Positions 34,095 to 42,933 of a DNA stretch of 64,000 nt are shown here, piece by piece. A program made the translations under genes and the position numbers. Positions within the stretch are counted from its first letter, which is position 1, and the number at the start of each line of letters is the position of its first letter. Source of the DNA: Bacteroidales bacterium UBA3824 (GTDB lineage: Bacteria > Bacteroidota > Bacteroidia > Bacteroidales > UBA3824); the NCBI GenBank assembly GCA_002393195.1, contig DGIK01000224.1, forward strand, positions 8,548-72,547, given 5' to 3'. The notes below the pieces were generated by a model. The model ran no database searches. It had not been told where the DNA came from and saw only the letters and a list, made by a program, of their open reading frames with translations.

Positions 34095-35657
34095 ATGAAA
34101 CGAACACTTATACTATTGACTTTGCTCATTATGGCGACCACCGCCATCGCCCAAAACTTTCCCGACACGCTGAGGGAATTTCGCGGTGTGTGGGTGGCGA
34201 CTACCAAGCGCATCGACTATCCGCAGAAGGCTACCACAGATGCCAATACATTGAAATCCAATTACATAACATTATTATCACAATACAAAAACGCCGGATA
34301 CAACGCCGTGGTGTTTCAAGTGCGCCCCGCCGCCGACGCTTTTTTCAAGTCGCCTTACGAACCGTGGAGCGAATGGCTCACCGGCAAACAGGGACGCGCA
34401 CCCGTGCCCGAATTTGACCCGCTTACATTTATGGTGGAGCGCACACACGCGCAGAAAATGGAGTTTCACGCTTGGTTCAACCCATTCCGCGCCGTGGCTA
34501 CAACGCAATACGCCGACGTATGCGCCAATCACATCTCCAACACCAAACCCGAATGGTTTTTCTCGTATGGCGGCAGCAAATATTTTGACCCCGGCATCCC
34601 CGAAGTCCGCGAATACTTAATCAAGATAATCGTCGATGTAGTAAAGCGTTACGACATCGACGGCGTACATTTTGACGATTATTTCTACCCCTACCCCGTG
34701 CAGGGCGACAATAAGAAATTCATCGAACTCCCCGACGACAAGACGTATCAAAAATACAAGGGCAATTTCACCGACAAGGCGGCTTGGCGGCGCAACAATG
34801 TAAACGTATTCATCCGCGATTGCAACGCCGCCATCAAGAAGGAAAAGGCGTGGATAAAATTTGGCGTGGGTCCGGCGGGCGTTTGGCGCAACAAGCGCGA
34901 AGACCCCGACGGCTCCGAAACCAATTCGCTCTCCGCCTACGACTATCTCTACGCCGACGTACTCACTTGGCTCAAAAACGGCTGGATAGACTATGCCGCG
35001 CCGCAGATATATTGGAACATCAAGCACCAATACAACCAATTTGAAAAATGCGTCCGTTGGTGGAACAATCACGCCTACGGTCGCAACATCTACATCGGAC
35101 TCGGCGCATACAATCAGGAGAATGGCGGTGCCAACGGTTGGAACGACCCAAACGAAATCCCCAACCAAATCAATATCACCCGCAAATATCCCAACGTGCA
35201 GGGAATCATCACCTACCGCAGCACCACCATCACCAAAAACCCGTTGAATATGGTAACGTTGGTAAAGCAAAAATGTTTTAATCGCGATGTGATGATGCCC
35301 CGTATGCCGTGGCTCGAAAACAGCCCCAACAGTCCCGAAGCCACCATCATCAAGGCTCCCCGCCAATACGTTGTGCATTGGACAGACGAAAAGCAACGCG
35401 CACTGCCCGCCGACGACAAACCAGTATTCTACGCCATCTACCGCGTCAAGGGCAAGAACCCCGACTTTGTACCGTCGCAAAAGAATTTCCTCAAATTCAC
35501 CGACAATTGCGACCTCCGTCTATTCCACAAGGGCAAGGCTTGGTTCCGCAAAAAATTCTACACTTACAAGATAACATCCTTCAACCGTTACCACGTGGAG
35601 AGCGCACCAAGCAAGGCAATCATCATCAAATACAGCAAAAAAGACCGTGTAGAATAA
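34095..35657 (+). CDS. Secreted glycosyl-hydrolase-like family 10 (GHL10) protein, 520 aa
   Basis: A signal peptide ending TTAIAQ is followed by the GHL10 (YngK/DUF187) barrel: REFRGVWVATTKRIDYP, YNAVVFQVRPAADAFF, MEFHAWFNPFRA, RYDIDGVHFDDYFYPYP (a likely catalytic Asp pair) and the strand DYAAPQIYWN. A C-terminal fibronectin-like part (YVVHWTDEKQ) ends the protein. Family members act on cell-wall or related glycans in the periplasm. It overlaps rnhA by one base, so the two are co-transcribed. Confidence 0.88.
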   Translation: MKRTLILLTLLIMATTAIAQNFPDTLREFRGVWVATTKRIDYPQKATTDANTLKSNYITLLSQYKNAGYNAVVFQVRPAADAFFKSPYEPWSEWLTGKQGRAPVPEFDPLTFMVERTHAQKMEFHAWFNPFRAVATTQYADVCANHISNTKPEWFFSYGGSKYFDPGIPEVREYLIKIIVDVVKRYDIDGVHFDDYFYPYPVQGDNKKFIELPDDKTYQKYKGNFTDKAAWRRNNVNVFIRDCNAAIKKEKAWIKFGVGPAGVWRNKREDPDGSETNSLSAYDYLYADVLTWLKNGWIDYAAPQIYWNIKHQYNQFEKCVRWWNNHAYGRNIYIGLGAYNQENGGANGWNDPNEIPNQINITRKYPNVQGIITYRSTTITKNPLNMVTLVKQKCFNRDVMMPRMPWLENSPNSPEATIIKAPRQYVVHWTDEKQRALPADDKPVFYAIYRVKGKNPDFVPSQKNFLKFTDNCDLRLFHKGKAWFRKKFYTYKITSFNRYHVESAPSKAIIIKYSKKDRVE

Positions 35658-36136
35658 TGGACATCACAATATATACCGACGGCGCATCGCGTGGCAATCC
35701 TGGACCAGGCGGCTACGGCGTAGTGCTAATGAGCGGACCTTACAGGCGCGAGATTGCCGAAGGATTCCGCAAGACCACCAACAACCGTATGGAACTCCTC
35801 GCGGTAATTGTTGGGCTCGAGGCGTTGAAAAGGCCGGGAATGAATGTTACCATCTATTCTGATTCGCGCTATGTAGTGGACAGCGTGGAAAAAGGATGGA
35901 TTTGGGGATGGATTAAGAAAGGATTTTCAGGCAAGAAAAATCCCGACCTGTGGATGCGTTTCATCAGGATTTACCGTCAACACACTGTAAAATTCGTTTG
36001 GATCAAGGGACACAACGACACCCCAGAAAATGAACGTTGCGACCGTATGGCAGTGGCAGCGGCGTTGGATAAGGATAAATTGAAGGTGGATGAGGGGTTT
36101 GAGAATGAGGCTGCGGGAAATACGATGCTGATGTAA
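35657..36136 (+). CDS. rnhA: Ribonuclease HI, 159 aa
   Basis: Cleaves the RNA strand of RNA-DNA hybrids. Conserved acidic sites are present: TDGASRGNPGPGGYG with the first Asp, RMELLAVI with Glu, IYSDSRYVVDS with Asp, and ERCDRMA with the fourth Asp near the end. KFVWIKGHNDTPENE gives the usual His loop. The length is typical. The ATG shares a base with the preceding stop. The tail ENEAAGNTMLM is beyond the core and harmless. Confidence 0.95.
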   Translation: MDITIYTDGASRGNPGPGGYGVVLMSGPYRREIAEGFRKTTNNRMELLAVIVGLEALKRPGMNVTIYSDSRYVVDSVEKGWIWGWIKKGFSGKKNPDLWMRFIRIYRQHTVKFVWIKGHNDTPENERCDRMAVAAALDKDKLKVDEGFENEAAGNTMLM

Positions 36137-36736
36137 TTACAAATTATATTGTTTGGAATCCTTGCTGCCAAACCTCTCTTCCGGCTCGGCGGCGATTCTG
36201 TAATTATTGCCATCCGTTGCCCAATCGTCGTAGCCGAAGCCGACATTGGTGTCATCGAAATCGTCCTCGAAATCTGCACTCGAAACGTCGCCAATCTTGA
36301 CAGCCTCTCCCCTATTGGTAAGGTAATGCAACGTATTGAGCAACCGCGCAATGGTCAATTCGGCGTCGGCTTTGCGTTTCAATTGACATTCCCAAACCAC
36401 CAACGCCGTCCATCCGTGTTGCTTGTAAAGGTCGAGGACACGGATGTCGCGGGCGCGGTTGCGGTCGATTTTCTTTTGCCAAAATTCGACATTGCTTTTG
36501 GGCAGATGGTACATCCCACATTCCTCGTGTCCGTGCCAAAAACAGCCGTTTACAAATATCGCCAAGCCATATTTCTTGATGGAAATGTCGGGGCTGCCGG
36601 GCAAATCCTTGTTGCCAACACGAAACCTGTATCCGGCGGCATACAAGGCTCGCCGGATAATGAGTTCAGGTTTTGTGTCGCGACTATGGATTTGCGACAT
36701 TACAAAAGAACGTTTGGATTGTGAGAAAACGTCCAT
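36137..36736 (-). CDS. vsr: Very short patch repair endonuclease, 199 aa
   Basis: Nicks beside T:G mismatches that arise from deamination of 5-methylcytosine. The pattern is complete: FVMSQIHSRDTKPELIIRRALYAAGYRFRV, LPGSPDISIKKYGLAIFVNGCFWHGHEECGMY, WQKKIDRNRARD, VVWECQLKR. About 50 residues of acidic tail (ADFEDDFDDTNVGFGYDDW) extend past the usual end. I used ATG 36736. No cytosine methyltransferase is in the window, so the usual partner is missing or elsewhere. It ends back to back with rnhA. Confidence 0.92.
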   Translation of the reverse strand: MDVFSQSKRSFVMSQIHSRDTKPELIIRRALYAAGYRFRVGNKDLPGSPDISIKKYGLAIFVNGCFWHGHEECGMYHLPKSNVEFWQKKIDRNRARDIRVLDLYKQHGWTALVVWECQLKRKADAELTIARLLNTLHYLTNRGEAVKIGDVSSADFEDDFDDTNVGFGYDDWATDGNNYRIAAEPEERFGSKDSKQYNL

Positions 36737-36769
36737 ACTATTAATGACAATTATCTGACGCACATGCAA

Positions 36770-38323
36770 TTATTGCGCCCATTCAGCACCTTCGGGAGTG
36801 CGTCGCCATGCAAAATAGCTGTCGAGCACCTTCATTGCTTCGAGGCTCGGTGTCTTGCCTTCGTGCGGCGTGGGACCCGTCAGGTACATATAAGTTTGGT
36901 TTTCGTTGGTGAACTGAGGCCAATTGGGGAGGCCGTCGCCGTTGGGGTCGCCGGTCTTGGCAAAATTAGTCCAATACTTGCCCATTGCCTTGGAGAGCGC
37001 GATGTCGCTGTCGCCCTGATTGATGTGTTGGAACACGAAATTAACATCCTGACCGTGGTACGAACCTTCGGCATTGGCGGGCGGCTGGTCAAAATAATAG
37101 ATATAGACCTTGCTCTTGCCTACCTTCGACTGCAACGACGCCCAAGCCCAAGTCTGCCAACCAAATGCAGCGTCGCGCATAAGATCGCGGGCGGTTTTGT
37201 TGAGTACCTTTTCCTCGCCGAGCGGATAGGCGGCAAGCAACGCATCTGCAAATTTGCCATAACGGTTTTTAACGATTGTGGGGTGGTTTTCGTAATTGTC
37301 GCCCCAAGAGAAACTGCCGCCCTCGTCAGAATTGTAGCCTACAAGGATGTCAACATCGTTGAAGTCGCCCTTTTCGTAGAGTTTGTATTGGTCGTCCTTG
37401 ATTACATAGCCATCGACTATGGGCCATGCACCAAATCCCGACATATCTTGACCGGCAAATTTTGCGGCGTCCAATGCGCGGAGGTCGGCGAGCGAGGATG
37501 CACCGAGTTTTTGGGCGATTGCCTTACCGTCTTGCTCTGCCATTGCGAGAGTCTTCATATTTTCGCCCGGATAGGTAGTCTTGCGTGTGGGACCAAACGA
37601 ACCGCCGCTCTGCGAAATTGCCCTCTGGAACAATCCCTTAGCCAACGGCGACGCGCACAGCATACTTACCGAAATGCCGCCCGCGCTCTCGCCAAAGATG
37701 GTTACATTGTTGGGGTCGCCACCGAAATTGGCAATGTTGTTCTTTACCCATTTGAGACCGGCGATTTGGTCGAGAATGCCGTAATTGCCGCTCACGTGCT
37801 GAGGGTTTTCGGCGGTGAGTTCGGGCAAGGCGAGAAAGCCGAGGTTGCCAACGCGATATGTGATGGAAACCACCACAACACCATTCCTTGACAGGATTTC
37901 GCCGTCGTGGCTCGGGTCAGCGGTAGAGCCAAATGAAAATCCGCCGCCATATATCCAAACCATCACCGGCATCTTGTCGCCGGCAGTCTTGGCGGGCGAC
38001 CACACGTTGAGATACAAGCAATCTTCGCTGAAATTATCGGGATTGGCGTCGCCTTGGATTGGTCCTTTGGCAAATTCGGTGGTCTTCTTGACATCGGTCC
38101 ACGGCGTGGCGGGCTGCGGAGCTTTCCACCGCAAATTGCCTATCGGCGGCGCGGCAAAGGGTATGCCCTTGAAGATTTTGAGGCTGTCTTTCGTGTAGCC
38201 CTCCACCTTGCCATATTCGGTGGAGACGATGTTGGTGAGTTCGTTGTTGGTGGATTGTTGACTGCCGGTGCAGGCAGCCAACATCGCTACCAAAGCAAAT
38301 AATATTGTTGTAATTCTGCGCAT
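36770..38323 (-). CDS. Type B carboxylesterase, lipoprotein, 517 aa
   Basis: Alpha/beta-hydrolase of the carboxylesterase/lipase family. The lipobox is LAAC (Cys 18), so it is anchored and exported. Landmarks are IPFAAPPIGNLRWKAPQ, SEDCLYLNVW, the oxyanion loop VWIYGGGFSFGS, and the nucleophile elbow in VTIFGESAGGISV. DEGG in GYNSDEGGSF and the late HGQDVNFVF give likely acid and His partners. Standard length. It would hydrolyse esters in the periplasm or at the surface; the substrate is unknown. Confidence 0.92.
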   Translation of the reverse strand: MRRITTILFALVAMLAACTGSQQSTNNELTNIVSTEYGKVEGYTKDSLKIFKGIPFAAPPIGNLRWKAPQPATPWTDVKKTTEFAKGPIQGDANPDNFSEDCLYLNVWSPAKTAGDKMPVMVWIYGGGFSFGSTADPSHDGEILSRNGVVVVSITYRVGNLGFLALPELTAENPQHVSGNYGILDQIAGLKWVKNNIANFGGDPNNVTIFGESAGGISVSMLCASPLAKGLFQRAISQSGGSFGPTRKTTYPGENMKTLAMAEQDGKAIAQKLGASSLADLRALDAAKFAGQDMSGFGAWPIVDGYVIKDDQYKLYEKGDFNDVDILVGYNSDEGGSFSWGDNYENHPTIVKNRYGKFADALLAAYPLGEEKVLNKTARDLMRDAAFGWQTWAWASLQSKVGKSKVYIYYFDQPPANAEGSYHGQDVNFVFQHINQGDSDIALSKAMGKYWTNFAKTGDPNGDGLPNWPQFTNENQTYMYLTGPTPHEGKTPSLEAMKVLDSYFAWRRTPEGAEWAQ

Positions 38324-38401
38324 ATTTGTAGTTTATTATGTTTATTTCTTTGGACTGCAAATTAACATAAAAAATATCAAAACTACAAAATAAATCAGCA
38401 A

Positions 38402-40345
38402 CTATTTGCCCCTGAAACCTTTTCTGTGGTATTCGTTGCGCTCTTTTTTCTTGCGGCCAAACATATACTGATCGTCGTTGTCGTCGAAGTAGGGCGACTT
38501 GCGGCGGTCAAAATCGCGGTCGTTGCCACGGTTTAAATCATTAGAGCGGTCGAAATCCTTGTTGCCAAACATTGCTGCGCGGCGTTCCTTGCGGTTGGGC
38601 TTGTGCGGTGTGCGGTCGCGGTCGGAGCGGGTGTGTTCGCCGTTGGAGGATGCTTGCTCCACGGTAACGGACTGTCCGTCAAACTGTGCATCGCGCATTG
38701 CGTCAAGGACTTCCTGGAGATGTTCGGTATCAACCTCAAAGAAAGAGAAATTCTTCTGAATGTCGATCTTGCCGATGGAAACCTCGCGATTGTCCACCAC
38801 ACGATTCACAAATCCCATCATCGTGCCGGGCGACACGTGGTCCTTGCTGCCGAGCGAAATGAACAGCCTCGAATAATCCTTGCCATACTCACGGCGGTCG
38901 CGGTCGCGCTTGCCACCACGACGCTCCGAACGATCACGGCGGTCGTCACGGTCGTCAAAACGGTCGCCACGGTCGCGCTTGCGGTCTTTCTTGCGGTCCT
39001 TGCCGGATTCCTTGTCGTCGAAATCTACGTTGATATCCTTGGCATTGCGGTAATAATCGAGGAACCTATTGAACTCCATCGACACAAATTTCTTGATAAT
39101 TTGGTCGCGGCTCATATCGGCAAATTTTTCGGCAATCTGTGCGCTGAACGCCTCTATCTGCGCCTCGTCTATCTCCACATTCTTCACCTTGTCGATGAAA
39201 TTGAGGAGTTGGATTTCGCAGATTTCGCGGCCGTTGGGTACAGGTTTGCGCTCAAATTTCTTCTTGCAAATCTTTTCGATGGTGCGGAGCTTGCCCTTCT
39301 CTTTGAGGTGCAAGAGCGAAATCGAAACGCCCGATTTGCCAGCCCTGCCTGTACGTCCCGAACGGTGCACGTACACTTCGGGGTCGTCGGGCAGATTGTA
39401 ATTGATGACGTGTGAGAGGTCGTTGACATCCAAACCACGCGCCGCAACGTCGGTGGCAACGAGTATTTGCAGATGACGGCTGCGGAATCGTTGCATCACA
39501 TTGTCGCGCTGCGCCTGAGAAAGGTCGCCGTGGAGGGCGTCGGCATTGTAACCGTCTGCCATCAACTTGTCGGCAACTTCCTTGCACTCCATCCTCGTGC
39601 GGCAGAATACAATGGCGTAGATGTCGGGATTGACGTCGGCAACGCGTTTGAGTGCTTCGTAACGGTCTTTGGCGCGAACCATAAAATATTGATGCTCAAC
39701 ATTTTCGGCGGCAATATTTTTGGCAGCGACGGCTATTTCCTCCGGATTTTTCATGTACGACTGCGCCATGCGCTCGATGTCGGCGGGCATTGTGGCAGAG
39801 AAGAGCAAAACGGTCTTGTCTTCCGGGGTGTCGGCGAGGAGAGTATCGAGGTCGTCCTTGAAACCCATCGAGAGCATTTCGTCTGCCTCGTCAAGTACGA
39901 GCCACTGGATAGCGTCGATTTTGAGGGCTTTGCGCTCCATGAGGTCGATGGCACGTCCGGGGGTTGCCACAACAATCTGGCAACTCTTTTTCAACTGCTT
40001 GATTTGCGCGGAGATGCTTGCGCCGCCATATACGGGTACTATGGAAAGTCCTTTGAGATACTTGGAAAAATTGGTCAAATCGCCGGTGATTTGAAGGCAC
40101 AATTCACGAGTAGGACAAAGTACAAGCACCTGAGTATCGGTGTTGTCGATGTCTATCTGATTGAGTACCGGCAGACCAAAAGCTGCGGTCTTGCCTGTGC
40201 CTGTCTGCGCGAGGGCGATGAGGTCGCTCCTGCTGCTTGTGATGAAAGGAATGGTCTTTTCCTGAATAGGGGTCAACTGCTCGAAACCCATTTCGGTAAC
40301 GGCGTCGATGAGGGGTTGTTTCAACCCGATTTCCTGAAAGTTCAT
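38402..40345 (-). CDS. deaD: DEAD-box RNA helicase with DbpA-type RNA-binding domain, 647 aa
   Basis: All helicase motifs are present: Q motif FEQLTPIQEKTIPF, Walker A AQTGTGKTAAF, PTRELCLQ, TPGRAIDL, VLDEADEML, FSATMP, and HRSGRTGRAGKSG. After the core come a charged Lys/Arg/Asp-rich stretch (KDRKKDRKRDRGDRFDDRDD) and a DbpA-like domain (RLFISLGSKDHVSPGTMMGFVN), then a basic tail. It unwinds structured RNA in ribosome assembly or cold response. A long leader of about 120 bases precedes the start. Confidence 0.95.
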   Translation of the reverse strand: MNFQEIGLKQPLIDAVTEMGFEQLTPIQEKTIPFITSSRSDLIALAQTGTGKTAAFGLPVLNQIDIDNTDTQVLVLCPTRELCLQITGDLTNFSKYLKGLSIVPVYGGASISAQIKQLKKSCQIVVATPGRAIDLMERKALKIDAIQWLVLDEADEMLSMGFKDDLDTLLADTPEDKTVLLFSATMPADIERMAQSYMKNPEEIAVAAKNIAAENVEHQYFMVRAKDRYEALKRVADVNPDIYAIVFCRTRMECKEVADKLMADGYNADALHGDLSQAQRDNVMQRFRSRHLQILVATDVAARGLDVNDLSHVINYNLPDDPEVYVHRSGRTGRAGKSGVSISLLHLKEKGKLRTIEKICKKKFERKPVPNGREICEIQLLNFIDKVKNVEIDEAQIEAFSAQIAEKFADMSRDQIIKKFVSMEFNRFLDYYRNAKDINVDFDDKESGKDRKKDRKRDRGDRFDDRDDRRDRSERRGGKRDRDRREYGKDYSRLFISLGSKDHVSPGTMMGFVNRVVDNREVSIGKIDIQKNFSFFEVDTEHLQEVLDAMRDAQFDGQSVTVEQASSNGEHTRSDRDRTPHKPNRKERRAAMFGNKDFDRSNDLNRGNDRDFDRRKSPYFDDNDDQYMFGRKKKERNEYHRKGFRGK

Positions 40346-40479
40346 TTGTCGTTTTTATGTTATTAATTACCACTACGGCAATACGAACCTCCTGGCTTCT
40401 TTCCCATCTAATCCCATTGTGCGAGCCGCGTCAGCCGCCCGGAGACTTGTATTCCGCTTAAATTCAGGCTGCAAAGGTA
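40346..40479 (-). promoter_or_regulatory. Long 5' leader and -7 box of deaD
   Basis: On the reverse strand TACCTTTG at 40472-40479 is a -7 box. The resulting leader of about 120 bases is GC-rich, with an inverted GCGGCT-like core, and contains no frame. Cold-shock-type leaders are known for such helicases elsewhere; control here is inferred. Confidence 0.45.
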
Positions 40480-40530
40480 GTGAATGTTTGGGAGTTGAAT
40501 GTTAAGGGAATGGTATTTTTGGGTTAAAAA

Positions 40531-41505
40531 TTATAGTTGTTCGATTTCTTCGGCAGAAAGTCCAGTAAATTTGACAATTAAATCTACTGCCATTCCATGT
40601 TCCTTCATTTGTCGGGCGATTGACAAATGAGCCTCTCTTTCGCCTTGCGCAATGCCTTGTGCCATACCTTGCGCCATACCTTTTTGAAAACCACGTTTTT
40701 CACCGCGCTTTTCACCCTTCTCCGCACCTTCTTGATATTTGACGTTCATTGCATCTTTCAGGACAACATAATCGTCGTACTCCTTCATATACTTTTCCTG
40801 CTCTGCACGGGTAAGTACATGATAACGAGCAATCTCACCAAGTCGCGAAAGTGCAGGAGTCTTGTCCATAAATTGTATTGAAGCCTTCATCTTGTCCATA
40901 TTTGCTATGTTGTACAACCAATAATCCAATTCCGTTTTGCAGGTTTCGAGTTTCATCTTCCTTTTCCTGAAATACGGCAATTGGATTTTCCAATATTCAA
41001 CGAGGTCGTTGGTTATTTCCTTTTTCTTGCTGTTGACATCTACAATGCAATTACGCGAGACCTTGTGGTTCTCTTCTCCTGGAATTTTGAAGTTAAGGAG
41101 AAATATACCAACAACTTTGTTGATGTTGTAGTCCCACTTCTTCTTTTCCCTCTTGGTGATAGTATCCCCTTTCTGCTTGATTATATCGCCCTGATTGGAG
41201 ATGCTGCGGGCTACATAATAGGTAATGCGCCTATCAAGAAACGACTGCTTCTCGTTTTGCATTTCTATTATGAACTCCTCGCCCGTGTCGAGTTTGCATT
41301 TGATGTCGTATATCACCCTGCGTGATTTTTCTTTATCACCGTCAGACTCATTGTTGAGATATGTCAGACTCACGATATTGAGTTTTATTCCGGCGTATTC
41401 AAACAACGCCGTCAGGAAACCCTTCATCACTATCTCGTCCCTGAAACACTTCTTGAAGCCGAAGTCTGTTATGGGGCTGATATACAAAAAATCTTCTTTT
41501 GCCAT
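40531..41505 (-). CDS. Rpn-family PD-(D/E)xK nuclease or transposase-like protein, 324 aa
   Basis: Begins MAKEDFLYISPITDFGFKKCF, the usual start of the Rpn/PDDEXK_2 family. The site is YDIKCKLDTGEEFIIEMQNEK: D, then E-x-Q, as in this family. RRITYYVARSISNQ and FKIPGEENHKVSRNC follow. The C-terminus contains short Gly repeats (GAEKGEKRGEKRGFQ and GMAQGMAQGIAQG) before the final helix LIVKFTGLSAEEIEQL. Related proteins promote recombination in E. coli. No terminal repeats or transposition genes are present. It stands alone. Confidence 0.88.
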   Translation of the reverse strand: MAKEDFLYISPITDFGFKKCFRDEIVMKGFLTALFEYAGIKLNIVSLTYLNNESDGDKEKSRRVIYDIKCKLDTGEEFIIEMQNEKQSFLDRRITYYVARSISNQGDIIKQKGDTITKREKKKWDYNINKVVGIFLLNFKIPGEENHKVSRNCIVDVNSKKKEITNDLVEYWKIQLPYFRKRKMKLETCKTELDYWLYNIANMDKMKASIQFMDKTPALSRLGEIARYHVLTRAEQEKYMKEYDDYVVLKDAMNVKYQEGAEKGEKRGEKRGFQKGMAQGMAQGIAQGEREAHLSIARQMKEHGMAVDLIVKFTGLSAEEIEQL

Positions 41506-41661
41506 ATTGTGTTACAATAATTTTAGGCAAATGAAACAAATATTTTGGAAATATGCAAGGAAATTGCTACATATTTTTCAAAAAAATATAAAATATAGGG
41601 TAGCTCACGGACTACCCTTGGTGTTTTCGCGCCGTTGGCGCTACGGGCGATTGGCATTGGT

Positions 41662-41689
41662 GTAGGGACGCGGCGCGCCACGTCCCTAC
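41662..41689. repeat. REP-like palindrome
   Basis: GTAGGGACG and CGTCCCTAC enclose GGCGCGCC, itself a palindrome. This is the shape of REP elements spread through many genomes. A degenerate relative may lie at 7292-7319. Confidence 0.65.
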
Positions 41690-41897
41690 CTCCGCCACTG
41701 CCTGATATGGAAAACCATGCGCAAGGGATTGTATAAGTCATATAACTATCTGATTTATAGGGGTTTACCTCCATTTATATTTCATATTTTTGAGTTGATC
41801 GCATTTCATGGCGTGTAAGTTTTGGTGGATTGTACATCGCTGCAAATATAATGAAAAAAACATAATATAGTGCAAAAAATGTGAATTTTTTTCGATA

Positions 41898-41951
41898 TTA
41901 CAATGGTTTCACGATATTGCCCGCCGCATACAGCGCAAGTATCGTGTTTTT
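41898..41951 (-). pseudogene. Tail remnant of a DUF4143 ATPase gene
   Basis: The reverse strand reads NTILALYAAGNIVKPL and a stop, with a stop codon just before it. The C-terminus of the intact ATPase (42934-44256) ends YPLYAAGNIVKS. The two tails share a 29-bp identical stretch (41907-41935 and 42940-42968). It is a fragment left by duplication or recombination. Confidence 0.75.
41907..41935. repeat. 29-bp direct repeat, copy A
   Basis: Identical to 42940-42968. The pair brackets the Rpn gene 41988-42869 and encodes the end of DUF4143 ATPases on the reverse strand. Confidence 0.8.
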
Positions 41952-41987
41952 TTAGCAAAGTTTTCTACAATAATTTCCAATCATATT

Positions 41988-42869
41988 TTACAAACAAACG
42001 ATTTCATCAACGGCAATGCCAGTGTATTTGGCGATGACATCAACGGGCAATCCATCGGCTTTCATAGTGCGGGCAGTGGCAAGCAATGCTTCCGCACGTC
42101 CTTCTACTCTACCTTCTTCACGTCCTTCTTCACGTCCTTCTTCACGACCTTCCGACCGTTCTCTTGCCATTGCGTTGCGCTGCGTCATTATTTCGAGGCG
42201 GTAATCGTTATATTTGTAGAGGTCGCCATCCGAATAGGCTGAACGTTGCACAATTTTCAACGCTTCGTTTATTTCTGGATTGTCGGTCAAGGCTTCGTCA
42301 ACACTTTGCGTCGATTCGTCTATCTCCGTCAAAAACCTAAGCCACAATTCTTTGATGGCACGGTTGCCACGGTCGGCGGGCTTGTATTTGGGCAATTCTA
42401 CAAATATCAACGCAAGGTCTTTACGGATGTCGTCAGGGTGGTTCTTGTTGGCGATGTAAAACTCTTGCATATAGCCATCATCACCATCATAATCGAAGGC
42501 ATCATCGTTGACAAGCGCAAGTGCATACACTTCACGCAGTCTTTCAAAAGCCGAACCCTTGTCCAATTGTTTGGAATACATCGCCGCAACATTATACAAT
42601 GTCCGCGCGAAAAACTCCCCGTTCCAAAGCGACTGCATCTCCACAATGAAGCCGCGCCCATAATTGTCGGTGCAGCGAACATCCACGATGGAGAGCTTCT
42701 TGCCGGGATTGTCGGGCACAGTTTCGTTGGTGAGGTACTCCACACTAACTATCTCCATACCCTCCGGCAACGGCAATAGCGCGTTGAGAAGGCTCTTGAC
42801 GAGGTTGGGATGCTCGCCAAACACCTTCTTGAAGGTCAAATCGACTTTGGGATTGAGGTACTTTGACAT
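41988..42869 (-). CDS. Rpn-family PD-(D/E)xK nuclease, second copy, 293 aa
   Basis: Starts MSKYLNPKVDLTFKKVFGE and continues LTNETVPDNPGKKLSIVDVRCTDNYGRGFIVEMQ, the nuclease core (D...E-x-Q). YPLPEG-like text and FIVEMQSLWNGEFFARTLYNVAAMYSKQL match the family. The C-terminus has a pentad array of Arg/Glu/Gly (REEGREEGREEGRVEGR) before the last helix LPVDVIAKYTGIAVDE. It is distantly related to the copy at 40531, with a different C-terminal repeat. It is bracketed by the 29-bp repeats, suggesting movement as a unit. Confidence 0.88.
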   Translation of the reverse strand: MSKYLNPKVDLTFKKVFGEHPNLVKSLLNALLPLPEGMEIVSVEYLTNETVPDNPGKKLSIVDVRCTDNYGRGFIVEMQSLWNGEFFARTLYNVAAMYSKQLDKGSAFERLREVYALALVNDDAFDYDGDDGYMQEFYIANKNHPDDIRKDLALIFVELPKYKPADRGNRAIKELWLRFLTEIDESTQSVDEALTDNPEINEALKIVQRSAYSDGDLYKYNDYRLEIMTQRNAMARERSEGREEGREEGREEGRVEGRAEALLATARTMKADGLPVDVIAKYTGIAVDEIVCL

Positions 42870-42933
42870 AGTGAAATGCGTTTGTTTGTTCTACGGCGCA
42901 AATATAATGTATTTATTTGGAAAACAAAAAAAA

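Larger units (their letters stand above)
41506..41987. other. Intergenic region with REP-like palindrome and ATPase remnant
   Basis: 482 bases without an intact gene. It holds a REP-like palindrome at 41662-41689, palindromic GC-rich sequence around 41600-41660, and the ATPase tail remnant at 41898-41951. The rest is AT-rich. Confidence 0.6.

Noticed and set aside
36764-37891. A 375-codon open frame on the + strand
   Set aside because: Antisense to the carboxylesterase gene with its GESAGG motif; no domain is visible in it.
41988-42869. Complete insertion sequence carrying the Rpn gene
   Set aside because: The 29-bp direct repeats are coding ends of an ATPase, not a short target duplication, and no terminal inverted repeats flank the gene.
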